Below are positions 34,831 to 45,738 of a DNA stretch of 64,000 nt, piece by piece. Position 1 is the first letter of the stretch. Each line of letters starts with the position of its first letter. Both the position numbers and the translations under genes were made by a program. The DNA is from Branchiostoma floridae (lineage: Eukaryota > Chordata > Leptocardii > Amphioxiformes > Branchiostomatidae): NCBI RefSeq assembly GCF_000003815.2, contig NC_049985.1, forward strand, positions 1,975,762 to 2,039,761. The letters run 5' to 3'. The notes beneath the pieces were generated by a model. That model saw only the letters and a list, made by a program, of their open reading frames with translations, was not told where the DNA came from and did not search any database.

Positions 34831-35618
34831 ATGACTATGGAAGAACTGCAACAAAAGTACCGCTCATGCGCCAAGGAATTACGCCTGTTCCACGGCGAGC
34901 TCATCTCGAACGAGAAGAACGTCAAACGCCTGGGCCGAGACATCGCAGAGAGCGAGGGCCAGCTGGAAGAGTTCCACCAGGAGATCAGAAAATCAGAGGA
35001 AGAACTCAACAAATTCCACCAGGAATTAAGAGACAAGGAACGAAAGATCCTCGACGGTTTCTACAAAGACTTGAAGAAAGACGAGAACAGGACAGGTCTT
35101 GAAGACGATGACGGTTGGCTGAAACCTCGGTACTTCAAATCGCCCGCACCGCCAGAAAAGCGCGAAAAAAGTAACGTGGAAGAGGAATATAGAAACAAAT
35201 ATCTAGAAGACTCGCGGTTAGTGATTAAACGTAAGGACCAGTACATAGCAGAAGCACAGAAACTTTTGGACGAGAAAGACAGATACATTGACCAGTCGCG
35301 CGCCCTGGCCAGACAGAAGGATATCTACATCAAGGACTTCCGTAAGCTAGGTGAGCGTCCGGTGTATATAAGTATTTTATTATACAACTTTGACTTGTTT
35401 CTTTCATTGGCTAATTTTGTTTATTTAGTGATATCTAGCCGACGGACGGTGCTTCCGAACTGCAATATTTTCAAAATGCTGTAGTTTGAAACAACGTCTG
35501 TCGTTGTATTTACAAACGTATATAGGTTACCCCGCGGATAAAGGTGAACTAGCGTTAATGATATACAAGTTCCCTGCCCAAGGACAAAACGTGTCTCACT
35601 CTCTCTGTTTTCTCTCTC

Positions 35619-35659
<41 letters not shown>

Positions 35660-36205
35660 GTCTCTCTCTCTCTGTCTCTCTCTCTCTCTAGCCATCTTTA
35701 GCCTTCTGTCTCATATCTACCACTTCTCTCTGTTTTTTTCTGCAGTATACCCTTTTGCTTGTTATTCTGTCTCTGTATGTATAAGATGCCCAAAATTTTC
35801 ATCTTGTGTAGAAGGCATTCAGATGCTTTTGATCTGCTGTATATACTTGCCATATTTCATTGATTTAATGATATGATACATACGAATAAACTAAAATAGG
35901 TGAGACTAAGGACAGATACATCCAGGAGTCACAGCGTGTGAGGAGGAGAGAGACCGGTGGCTGGGGCAGATGAAGCAGCTGATGGAGGATACCGAGAACT
36001 GCGTGCGGGAACTGACGGGAACTCGGGACCACATGACAAGGGAACTGGATAACATCAAGGTAGGAGAACAGATAAAAGGGAAATGTAGACCCATAGCCTT
36101 CTGTGATGAAAGACCATTCAGCGATTGAAGTCAAAACGTGTGTGTGCGTGCGTGCGTGTGTGTGTGTGCGTGCGTGCATGTGTGTGTGTGCGTGCGTGTG
36201 TGTGC

Positions 36206-36250
<45 letters not shown>

Positions 36251-36252
36251 CC

Positions 36253-36290
<38 letters not shown>

Positions 36291-36387
36291 TGTAGTTATG
36301 CTAGCAACGTACAGTTTGGTGTCAACTGTCAAGTATTCATAACTTCAAGGTTCACTATTGTTTCTGTTTGTCAGTGTGTTTGTGTGC

Positions 36388-36442
<55 letters not shown>

Positions 36443-38328
36443 GTGTGTGGGACGCACTAGGGTAAGGGGGTGAAGTCTGACATCTCTGATTGCCTTGTTG
36501 CCCACTGTAGGAGGAAAGAGCAAAGATGCTGGGCGCCCTGGACACGTACGAGTTCGAGTCGCAGAGGAACACCAAGGAGAAGGACCGACTTCGAGACGAA
36601 CTGCAGCAGACCAAGTTAGAAAAGGACAGGATCACGAAAGAAAAGGACAAGTGAGTGGCTGACGTTTTTATTAGTGTATATGCATGGGCAGGCGACTGTG
36701 TATTCATTACCTTGGTTTGGAACTTACCTTGTGCATGACTTGTTATGTCAGTAAGTCCCCAGTACTAGTTTGCTTACGTATTTCAAATACATGGGGCACG
36801 AGTGTGTATGCTACCAGTACATGTAGCAAACACACTCGTAGGCCGGCTTTACTCCTCTGCCAGCTTTTGATACTAGCTTATGCTACTGTAGGGTCTGCTT
36901 GGAGATTATGGACTGACAACAAAAATATGACAGGCACTAGGGAGTGGGAATTCTAGCCTTAAGGTTATCTAAATTTGTTGCTGAATGTACACATTCATCG
37001 TCAATTCTGTCATAACAATTCCACTTAAAGAAAAACTTGACGTCACTATAAAGTTGATTGTATGTTCAACTTCACAGTCTCTAATCTTCTCAATTCGAGG
37101 CCAAGTCATCGACTTGCCAGGTTGCACACTATGAGTAAAAAAAATTGAGAAATGTTTTCCGATCATGGCGGCTTGTTGTAGGTACGTGTTTGAGGACTAC
37201 AAGGGTCGGGAGCGGACACTATGGCTACAAAACATTGAGAAATACTGTAAATGCAGAAACTTTCGCAGTGGTTTAATGTTCGCGGTTTTCGAGGTGGCCA
37301 CGTGCACTTCACCGCGAACTTAAAACCACCGCGAACATTTTTCCATGGCAGTAACAGACTACAGTGCATGGTGCTACCGTGAACCACCGGGAAAAGTCCT
37401 TTTTCCCCGCGTTACGGCGAAATTAAATCCCCTCGAATTTGAATGCATTAACAGCATTTTCTGATCGTGGCTGCTTGTTGTAGGTACGTGTTTGAGGACT
37501 ACAAGGGTCGGGAGCGGACAGCCAAGCTGCGGGAGGAACTGCACAGCATCAAACAGGAGAAACAGATGCTGGACAGGACAGTGCGCATGCTCAAGGAACG
37601 CACCGAGAAGTACGAGGAGCGCATGCGCAGACAGGACAAGCACATCCATGACCTGAGCAGCCACATCCGGACCCTGACGCACGAGACGGAGAAGAAAACC
37701 AGGCTCATGGAGTCGGAGAAGGTTAGATTTCTTTTTATTCTATATATTCTATACATACATGTCGAGACGTGGCTCTCCTGCAGTTTTGAGGATGTTCCTA
37801 ACCGAAGCTTCGAATAAAAAAATAGGCAGGGGCACAACAATATGGGGCCTGTTAGAAACCCTAACCGCAATATCACCTCCTTTTATGTTGTACGTGTGAA
37901 TCAGATAGACCCCTTTGCTCTTGACATGACCGAAGATATGTTGAGCCATAGCATCGCTTTTGGTTCAGGGCGGCTGGGCCCTAACACCCTTCTTTAGTAC
38001 TACATGTCCTTTTTTCTTGCAATTGATGTCTTCGAAAACAGGATAATACCAGAAGTGATTAATGAGTGAATTTTCATGATGTTTTGCTCGTTCATTCCTA
38101 CAGGAGGAGCTTCAGAAGGAGCGGAAGAAGCTGGAGAAGTCTCACACCAAGTCTGAGGAGAAGCTGAAGAGGAAGATCCAGGAGCTGTCGGCCACGATAG
38201 ACAAGAAGGACCGAGAGATCAGCATCCTGGTGAAGAAGCTCAACACGCAGGCCAAGCAGATAGAGATCACGCAGATACAGCTGCACCAGAAGAAAACGGG
38301 CAAGGCAGCGGCGGCAGCAGAAAGCTGA
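34831..38328 (+). CDS. Uncharacterised coiled-coil protein, 5 exons, about 415 residues
   Basis: Exons 34831-35350, 35935-36059, 36511-36650, 37484-37721 and 38104-38328 join in frame (TGA 38326-38328). The protein is nearly all charged heptads (for example [47 protein letters not shown]), ending in a KAAAAAES tail. No signal peptide, membrane segment or catalytic motif: a soluble scaffold or cytoskeletal role is likely but unproven. Residues 135-173 hold a 14-residue repeat starting KD[QRI]YI. That register continues exactly into sequence just before exon 2, so the true exon 2 probably starts at 35900 and a one-base deletion near 35935 breaks the frame; the in-frame acceptor used here (tcacag|CG) lacks a pyrimidine tract. 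The start lies in a fair context (ACCATGA). An acceptor at 34254-34255 suggests an upstream non-coding exon. I do not recognise the family. Confidence 0.8.
35430..35557. mobile_element. Foldback MITE, family A, 5'-truncated copy (coiled-coil intron 1)
   Basis: It contains gaactgcaatattttcaaaatg, gtagtttgaaac and the complete right end ataggttaccccgcgg ... ggtgaactagcgtta. Confidence 0.75.
35594..35692. repeat. CT/GTCT microsatellite (coiled-coil intron 1)
   Basis: Tandem tctctct and ctgtctgt units. Confidence 0.9.
36138..36296. repeat. GT microsatellite with GC interruptions (coiled-coil intron 2)
   Basis: Runs of tgtgtg broken by cg and a gcgcgcgcg block. Long frames reading Cys-Val or Thr-His across it are artefacts. 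Confidence 0.95.
36389..36440. repeat. TC microsatellite (coiled-coil intron 2)
   Basis: About 25 TC units, about 70 bp before the exon 3 acceptor. Confidence 0.95.
37160..37242 (+). repeat. Decoy duplicate of the coiled-coil exon 4 acceptor
   Basis: gatcatggcggcttgttgtag followed by tacgtgtttgaggactac and ggtcgggagcggaca repeats the real acceptor and first 36 bases of exon 4 (from 37484) almost exactly, then diverges. Spacing is 302 bp, but removing the later MITE (37243-37455) leaves a unit of about 89 bp. Its AG is at 37180-37181. Confidence 0.9.
37243..37455. mobile_element. Foldback MITE, family D, copy 2 (coiled-coil intron 3)
   Basis: The ends are tactgtaaatgcagaaac and gaatgcattaacag; inverted blocks are ttcgcggtttt / ccaccgcgaac. 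It shares tccatggcagtaacagacta with the copy at 60260-60469. It lies between the decoy and the real exon 4 acceptor, so it came after the duplication. Confidence 0.88.
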
Positions 38329-38375
38329 TGAAGGGGGCGGTGCGTTTACTTGAACCCCAATGGTCTCGGACATTT

Positions 38376-38612
38376 TCTACTTTTAGAATCCGAATCGTGT
38401 TCGACCTTTATAACCCGAATCGTGTTCGATCTTTTTAATCCAAATCGATTTCGATCTATAGAATCCTAATCGTGTTCGATCTATAGAATCCTAATCGTGT
38501 TCGATCTTTAGATTCCGAATCGTGCTCGGTCTTTAGCTAGAACCCGAATCGTGTTCAATCTTTAGAATCCAAATCGTGTTCGATCTTTAGAACGCAAATA
38601 GTGTTCGATCTG
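38376..38612 (+). repeat. 26-bp minisatellite in the 3' UTR of the coiled-coil gene
   Basis: About nine units of the form gaatcgtgttcgatctttag with small changes start 48 bp after the stop codon. TTCGAT recurs at near-regular spacing. Confidence 0.9.
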
Positions 38613-39269
38613 ACGTAATGCATTCGGCCGTTCTATCTGGTAGATCAGACATCAGCTCTGCTTGACGAAGTTGGTCCCAATAACCATGACAGAAATGATA
38701 CGACAAAGAGTTCCAAACCAGGCTTTTTGAAGGCTTGAAGATGAGCCGTTACAGGAACTAGATGTATCTCATTCAAACATTTAACGTTACTTGGTCTGTC
38801 TAACAGCGCCCTAAGGATATACTGTGCAATGAAAAAATGTGTCCTCCAGCCCGTAAGTTGTTACTCGGGCCTTGCCACAAGAAAAAAAGGGTAACAAGTA
38901 AGCGTATCATGACTATCATGGGACGTTCAATGTAACACTGATACTGTGTATCATGAGTTGCAGTTATTATTGTTTGCTCAATATCACGTCTTGTACACCT
39001 GATATTATAAATACGTTCCACATTGATTCCACCTCATTCATTGAAAGAGTAGCACCGCTGCACCATATTGACATTATTGTTAAGATGTATTTTTTAAAGT
39101 CTTTATGAAAATACATTCTATATTGAGATTCTCCATTGCTCTTTCGTTCATTGATATCTAGTAGAAGACAATTACTTTGAACATCCATGAAAAACAACTG
39201 TAAGTTTGCGCATCACGAGACATTGAAGAAAAACGCATGGCACAAGTTCTACGAGTGTTCTATTTCTTC

Positions 39270-39275
39270 TTTATT
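39270..39275 (-). terminator. Candidate poly(A) signal of the CHAC1-like gene
   Basis: TTTATT on the plus strand, AATAAA on the coding strand, about 310 bp after the stop codon. Confidence 0.35.
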
Positions 39276-39581
39276 GCTTCTTTCTCCGAAGCTTCCAACA
39301 GGTGTACGCGTTGGTTATCAAATTACTTGTAACCTGATCTTAATTAATTACATTGTAACACTTTTGTTTTAGGCAACAAGTATCCGTATATTATTGCCAC
39401 CATTAGCACATTGTGCATGATTTTCCACATATTGGTCCAGCCATACGACTGGGAAATAATTTTTATCACTTTGAATATGATTTTATACATCGAGGTAAAA
39501 GTGATATATATTAATATATATATATACGCATAAATATATGTACAAGTCATCATAAATCAATGATTTTTTTAAAGACTTGCA

Positions 39582-42385
39582 CTAGCCCGACTCTGAGGCG
39601 GGTCGCGTTTCGATTCTTTGGCACTCTGCGACAGTTCTACAAGGCAGATATTCGAACCGGCAGGGCATTGGGACAGAGTCTTTTCTACAGGTGAGAGAAA
39701 GTTCATCCGCGACTGTCTGAGAAGTTTCCAGCTCCTGTGCACGCTCCTGGCCGAGTAGATTCTTCACCATGGCTTCCAAGCCGAACAAGTAGTCGTCCGT
39801 TACCATGGGAACGGATGTCCTCATGAAGCGGGAAAGCTTGAAGAGGTACTCGGCGTTGTGTCCGCAGCGCCCCACAGCGGCTGCGATGGCTACTGCAGTC
39901 TCCTGCTGCGTGGAATGACCGAGATACAGCGGATTTTCTTCAGTGGACAGGTAGACCAAAACGTCGCGCGATGGAAGGGACTCGTCCGCTGGGATGAAGC
40001 GAGCCACCTCCGTGGTGTAGCCTCCCAGCGCCCCCTCTCGGATGGTCAGGTGCTGCAGCGCCCTCGTGACCTGCCCTCGACCTTTCAGTTGGTACGCCAC
40101 ACCCCACGTGACAGCCTGGAAACAAAACAACAAAATTGTAATTGATATGTATGAAGGAAAAAATAACTCAGAAGTCCTTAAAATAACGTGTTTTCAGAGG
40201 ATTAATATTTCTAGCGACCTATTCTGTTCTAGAACAGTGCTATAAACGTTACCCTTTGGATGTGTATGTTTGCGTTCCCTTTACCTCTCGTTCTAAAGCA
40301 ATGAAACTATTCATAAAACTGTAAAGTAGGACTATAACTTAAATTGTTCACATTCCCAAAGCAGAGAGAACAGTGCAGCGACAGTTATTAAATGTTCTGC
40401 CAAGAAGCTCGTTCCTGTGGGACATTATATGACGTCAGGAGGCCTGCTAGTGACGTCAAAATAAAAACATGACCCACATCGATATCTTACAGCAATAAAA
40501 ACAACAGAACTCCCGGCGAACCTCTTGGAATTAAAAAGGCTAAAACAAAAAGCTTCGTCGATGGTTTCATCGGCATATATAAACAATGCAATACGTCATC
40601 TTGACTTCCAACAACCAGAAAGCACGGTGAAAATTCATAAACAGACGTCGTTTTTTATTTGACGTAGACTTATAATGTTGCATTAATTTCGATTCTTGGC
40701 GCGATCAATCTGCTACTGTTGTGTGGTTTTCCCTGGGTGGCTTTAAGTCGACCTTGCCCCCGTTGGAATGGTAAACAGTGCCACGCGCTTAACATAGCCC
40801 CGCCCCCGGCGAGCCCCCGATACTACATGATGCAACACGCCATGATGCAATCCCACACACACGTTACAGAATGCACTGGGTTTCAGTGTGCTAGCCTCTA
40901 CCAGGCTCCTCAGATCGCTAGAAAAATAGCAAAAATTGGCAGAAGACAGAAAACACGCCAGAGGAGTACAGTTTGCGACATGCGCTGGGCAACATTCCTA
41001 GGCCAATTAACTCCTACTATCAGCTTTTCTTCGGCTTTTGCCCAGACGGGAGTCTGGTATCAGTGTTCCACGCTTGCGGATACTAGATGTTGTAGAATTC
41101 CAAGCCAATTTAGATATCGTATCTTCCTTTATGCATCTTAGCGAGATGGAAGAATTGTTCTGGCTTTGCGTTTCGCAAAATTTAACTGTAACACTCCTCA
41201 ATTCTTACGTCACTAACGTTATATTTTACGTTAGTTGTTCTAGTACCTGGTTACCAGTTTGTAGAAACAAACGGCAGATTGTATACAGTTGAACAATTTT
41301 ATTAAAAAAAACTCACCTTTTTATCGGGTACTAGTGTAGCCACTCTCCCCGGCTGTGGAAGGAATACAAAGAAAAAGTTGTAAATAAACCCAGGGCAACA
41401 TGAACTGAGTGTGTTTTGCTTGTGGGAATTTCTGATAGTATAATATGTTGCTATATCCAGATGTCATGTCTTAATTTGACCACAGGATAAACAGATGGTC
41501 AAGGAATACAGTTGTGTGTAAATGTGAAGATTGCAAAGGACGAGACTGGCTCATACCAACGATATTATATAGGGAAGGACTGAGCACAGAACTTGTCCCT
41601 TTTTTACAACGTTTTACTCATGTGTGAAGAAAGCAATTGACACACAGACAAATGGCCACAATATCGTCCTTTTGTTGTAAAACAATTTCACTACGGTGCG
41701 ACCGGGCAATAAGGACAAGGGCACTTTATAAATAGAGCAAATAAGCCATATAACAATACACTTCATGAGGCCAAGGACCCTGTACAATGCTCGTTCATAT
41801 CAAGAGCGGCCTTAAGCCAGTTAAGGACCAGGGCCTTGTGCACATGTGGGGTTGCATCATCCCGTGTATATTATACACGTACTCTGTGGCTGTGGCTATC
41901 TAAAACGTTTGCAAAGGATTTTAAGTCATACCAATTGTGAATAAAAGCGTAAGATACAAGTGAAGATGTTAATTACCACACATTGAGATAATTTTCCACA
42001 AAAAATGGATCGTATTTCCTGTGAACGTCATTCTAGCCGGACTCAAACAATAGTCTGATATTTGTCACGAGGAAATTATTCATCACATGCACAGAGTCGC
42101 GCTCAGGAAACTTCGTACATCTGTTCATACTACAAGAAACCGAAATGTCGAAAAATACATATTTCTACACATATGTTACAGCTTTACAGGTGTGTAAGCT
42201 GTTCTCACCTGGTCGGGAGTCCCTCTGTGTACGGTGTTGGCCTGCCAGAATCTGCGGGAGAAGCCAGGCACGGACCCCACTACTCGCTCCGTGTACGGGA
42301 AGCAAGTGTTCCACGTCAGGGAACCGTACCCAAACACCCACAGATCAGTCTGTTCGCCGCCTGGATCGCTTGTTGACGGTGCCAT
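39582..42385 (-). CDS. CHAC1: Glutathione-specific gamma-glutamylcyclotransferase (ChaC1-like), 3 exons
   Basis: On the minus strand the exons 42385-42209 (59 codons), 41352-41317 (a 36-nt exon, 12 codons) and 40115-39582 join in phase 0 to a 248-residue protein. ChaC enzymes split cytosolic glutathione into 5-oxoproline and Cys-Gly. The family substrate loop GYGSL is at residues 19-23 (WVFGYGSLTW), RRFWQ at 44-48 and the tiny exon gives PGRVATLV. REGALGGY (97-104) carries the expected catalytic glutamate, Glu98; vertebrate CHAC1 has the similar REAVLGGY, whereas CHAC2 has REKGGY, so CHAC1 fits better. The C-terminal tail after about residue 200 is longer than in CHAC2 and without a known motif. 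The start ATG has A at -3 and G at +4; an upstream in-frame ATG at 42589 lies inside the promoter region and was not used. The promoter has ATF4/CRE-type sites. Confidence 0.92.
40890..41062. mobile_element. Family F element (CHAC1 intron 2)
   Basis: The ends are ctagcctctaccaggctcc and gacgggagtctgg; the inside has aaaaatagcaaaaattgg, acacgccag and cctaggccaattaactcc as in the copy at 43985-44181. Confidence 0.7.
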
Positions 42386-42486
42386 GATAGCCAGAAGTAC
42401 AAATTTGTGATCAGAAAAAACGAGTGTTGTCGGTAAAAACCACCACGAGAAGCGAGGAAATAGTTCTGAGGATTTTCCGCGACAGC

Positions 42487-42601
42487 CGGAAGTTTTGGGG
42501 GATAGCGGGCGGGTTGACCTGGTGACCTGACCAATCAGCGCGCAGATCTGGGAGACGGGCCAATCAGCGCTCAGCCAGTGTTGCATCATGTTCTGACGTC
42601 A
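42487..42601 (-). promoter_or_regulatory. CHAC1 promoter: CRE, C/EBP-ATF element, two CCAAT boxes, ETS site
   Basis: Upstream of the CHAC1-like start are: TGACGTCA, a perfect palindromic CRE (42594-42601); TTGCATCA (42581-42588), whose complement TGATGCAA fits the C/EBP-ATF response element bound by ATF4; two identical CCAATCAGCG boxes (42531-42540, 42560-42569; NF-Y type) 29 bp apart; and CCGGAAGT (42487-42494; ETS). All lie 100-216 bp before the ATG. Human CHAC1 is known to be induced by ATF4 through paired ATF/CRE-type sites, so this arrangement suggests an old stress-response promoter. Function here is inferred. Confidence 0.6.
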
Positions 42602-43219
42602 ACCGCGCGGAACAACAGCTCCCGGATTCCACAACATACATGCTGTGTGTCACGAGCGCAAACAAAATATTGGGTTTGACGTCGAATTCCACGTGTCTTT
42701 TCGAAGGCAGATAAATGGTGGAAAAGTACACGAGTTATAAAGGTTGACACCCCCATACCTACATCTTCTATTGCAAAGAAACAAGCACGATTGTGAACGC
42801 ATTTCGTCCTAAAAACTTACGTAGCCGTTATACTAGTACTGTGAAATTACTATTTAATACAACTTTTCCACATATATCAAGAAATGACGTTTTAACGTTA
42901 TATATTCTGGTACAGGGCACTCATCATCATCTATATATCGTAGACTGGCATTGAATGACTCATAAATGACGTCATAAAACACTTGTAATTTTCCATTGTA
43001 GTCTTCACCAATGGCAATCTAACGAGTGACATATATACACGCGGACCAATATAACCGTCACACGATGTTTATAGCTTCAGGTCAGTGCAGTTCAGTTCGT
43101 CCATCATGTGACGTCATGGAAACCCTCCAGACGACTCTGTCGCGCAAGACAGACAAGAGGTCTTCGCTACAACAGTATGATTAACGTTAACTGTCGTGCA
43201 GATAAGTACTTGGTATGAT

Positions 43220-43288
43220 ACTATTTTGCCAATGTCTACTCAGTCCAGTCCAAAGAGACACTGGTCTAGTAGACATTGGCAAAATAGT
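43220..43288. repeat. Perfect 21-bp hairpin with 27-nt loop
   Basis: Arms 43220-43240 and 43268-43288 are exact complements (actattttgccaatgtctac and one more base). No other copy seen; probably a small foldback element. Confidence 0.8.
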
Positions 43289-43618
43289 GAGAACAAGAGC
43301 TATGTAACACCTAAAAATCGTTGTTCAGAACACGAGATAGCAAGACCGGAAGTTGCGCTGCAGTATCCAGGGAAGCCGCCAGGGAGCCCAAAATCTAATC
43401 ATTTACAGCTTTCATCACACACTACCAAAACACCAAGTATGAAACCAATCCACCAAGCCGTTCTTGAGTTATCTTGTTCACAGACAGACAGACAGGCAGA
43501 AAAACGCTAGTGAAAATATATTTTATTTTTTACAGTTGTTCATATTTGCTGGCTTGTTTCATTCTACGGCCGCGTAGACAACAGAAATACACAGACTGCT
43601 CTTTAATACCAAGGGGAA

Positions 43619-43728
43619 CTAGCCTGGTATCCAGCCGTATCATATAGCTCCCGAGTGTCTTCTGTCCTCTCCGCAAATAAGAGAGGACAGAAAGACTCGG
43701 GAGATATAATCGGCTGGATACCAGGCTA
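43619..43728. mobile_element. Foldback MITE, family G
   Basis: Arms of about 50 nt are inverted: tagcctggtatccagccg, then gctcccgag and ctgtcctctc, with their complements. Only about 10 nt lie in the loop. A lone right end may be present near 48390-48404 (tggatgccaggctag). Confidence 0.9.
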
Positions 43729-43809
43729 AAGGGGAACAGCCACACTTTCGTTTGCACTGACGTCATAAGGCGTAAGAAAGCACAAACTATCACTAGGTGG
43801 CTTGTCTCA

Positions 43810-43984
43810 AGGTTATAATGACTGTGAGAACTTGGCAAGGTCAAGTACAAGCAGCTTGCTGGCCTTGGCATCATCCCTAGCTAATCGCCTCTGAGGGATC
43901 GCTCCAAATCCCGATGACGTCAGAGATGACCTTAGAGGTCCTGTAAGCTCCACCAACACACATGGGCCCATGTGCTCGAGAATT
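43810..43984. repeat. Dispersed repeat, family K, copy 1
   Basis: Matches 45125-45295 over about 170 bp with many changes; the best-kept block is gatgacgtcagag(a/g)tgacctta and (a/g)aggtcctgt(a/g)agctc, followed by cacacatgggc. Each copy carries a palindromic TGACGTCA. Confidence 0.7.
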
Positions 43985-44181
43985 GCGCCAGCATGGTTGC
44001 TGGAAAAATAGTAAAAATTGTCCAAATAAAACAGGAAACACGCCAGAAGCCGAGCAGGGTACTGTTTGCGACCAGGCCGGCCAACACTCCTAGGCCAATT
44101 AACTCCTACTAGGCTTTTATTCCTAACTTGGCCAAAGTCCCCTTAATCGGCCAGGCGGGAGTCTGTTAGAGACTACGAGAA
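43985..44181. mobile_element. Family F element, best-preserved copy
   Basis: It contains ggaaaaatagtaaaaattg, aacacgccagaagc, cctaggccaattaactcc, gcttttattcctaacttgg and the end gggagtctgttagagacta. Other copies show that the ends are inverted (CTCTACCAGACTCC). Confidence 0.75.
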
Positions 44182-44244
44182 TTGCGCCAACAGTTAAATG
44201 CAATTTCCAAGCAGACTAACAATTTACCAGATGCAAACCTTGCA

Positions 44245-44440
44245 TAGTCTTCAAGCAGAGGTTCGGCTGAAGTTATGTTAGACGTGTTTCAGGCGTTTTT
44301 GTCGGACTTTGTCTATCCGATGTACCGTTCCCTTCAGTCCGTTTGGCCGAGACCCATGAAGAAAACGGTACAACAAAGCCCGAGAAAAACGCCTAAAACA
44401 CGTCAAAACTAGCCGAGGCCGAACCTCTGCTTTGAGAGTA
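44245..44440. mobile_element. Foldback MITE, family B, copy 3
   Basis: The ends are tagtcttcaagcagaggttc and gaacctctgctttgagagta; inverted inner aggcgtttttgtcgg / gagaaaaacgcct and gtaccgtt / aacggtac. Confidence 0.88.
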
Positions 44441-44460
44441 CACCTTGAAGTGGTCTTGTT

Positions 44461-44667
44461 AGGCCTACGTCACATTTCAACAAAGGGGCCCGGCCGGACT
44501 GTTTGCGGAAACGAAAGATTTAAGTTTATGCCAATAAATATGCATGATGCATGCTGTTGAATTATTTTTGGTCAGTTTTGTGTTAATTGTTGTTGTCTTT
44601 TATATCATACTTATCGTTCACAAAAGCTGCCCGGCCGGGCCCCTTTGTGGAAATGTGACCTTAGCCT
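44461..44667. mobile_element. Foldback MITE, family L
   Basis: The ends are inverted: aggcctacgtcacatttcaa then caaaggggcccggccgg, against ccggccgggcccctttg, then tggaaatgtgaccttagcct. The AT-rich centre has no inverted structure. A single copy in the window. Confidence 0.88.
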
Positions 44668-44820
44668 TACACGGTGACCATTGAATAAAGATATAAACAG
44701 TTACCACTGATTTGTGGGCAAAAGTTCAAAATTCACCACACAAGTCGAAGGGGTGGGGGAACAGGTTGTGGCACCTTTGCTAGCCCTCGTCCCGACATAA
44801 CAATACAGTGGATACAGACT

Positions 44821-44954
44821 AATCTCCAAGCAGATTCCTCCGGTGGCATAAAACAGTAACATAAGTTGGGGAAGGACTTCAGCCGGCTGAGGGGTAAAAT
44901 GGGCCACCGCTTATGTTACTGTTTTATGCCACCGGAGGAATCTGCTTGGAGATT
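44821..44954. mobile_element. Foldback MITE, family C, near-perfect palindrome
   Basis: Arms of about 46 nt (aatctccaagcagattcctc, ggtggcataaaacagtaaca and inverses) are almost identical, so this is the youngest-looking family C copy here. Confidence 0.95.
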
Positions 44955-45124
44955 ACCGAGTCCTTAAATCCCGGCAGGAGGCGCACTTACATGCTGTAGA
45001 CCTGGTACAGGGTAAGGTTTCTCATAGCAGGGTATTGTCACTCTCTCTGAGGAACCCCTCCCTTGAGCTACTCCAGACTCTTCTGCATCTTGCAGAGCTG
45101 AGGTTATCGGATACAAAGTGAGTT

Positions 45125-45295
45125 CTGAATCTGTCAACAGCAGATGTCACAAGTAGCGGTTTGTTGGCACTGGCCTTATCCCACCTCAAGGGGGTCGCTG
45201 CAAATACCAATGACGTCAGAGGTGACCTTAAAGGTCCTGTGAGCTCTTCCCGCCACACATGGGCGCATGCGCGCGCAAGGGGTGTCAGCCCTTCT
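45125..45295. repeat. Dispersed repeat, family K, copy 2
   Basis: See the first copy at 43810-43984; the shared core includes aatgacgtcagaggtgacct, aaaggtcctgtgagctc and cacacatgggc. Confidence 0.7.
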
Positions 45296-45738
45296 CGTTT
45301 CATTCCTGAATTTTGCAGTATTTAGTGTTAAAATACGAATCTTTTATGCCCGCAAATCCATGAAAGATACACTGTATGTGAAGAAGTTTTCCTTGTTCGT
45401 TGGGCTATAAAAATATGTCATCCAAATCTAACGGATACAACGAAAGTTACTCAATTTCGAACTGCAAGTACCCAACATCCGCTAGAGGCCCTTTTGAGCC
45501 GGTATTAAAAAGGCCTGTGAAAAAGGCCTCGAAATGTGAGCTCTTCTCGGTAGTAGTATACTCGAAATGTTTTACCGTCCGTGTTTTCTTACAATTAGAA
45601 ACCATTGTCTATCGATTTGTTTTCCGTGAATAATAATAATAATACCCTGTTATAAAAACAACTTACCCCACGGATAAAGGCGAACTAAGGTTACATGTAT
45701 GTCGGCAGAAAGCAACCTCAAGTAGCAAACCCAAGTAC

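Noticed and set aside
43360-43512. Possible coding segment with a gacagacagacaggcag tail
   Set aside because: It resembles a dispersed repeat end also seen at 56425-56535; boundaries too vague to list as a feature.
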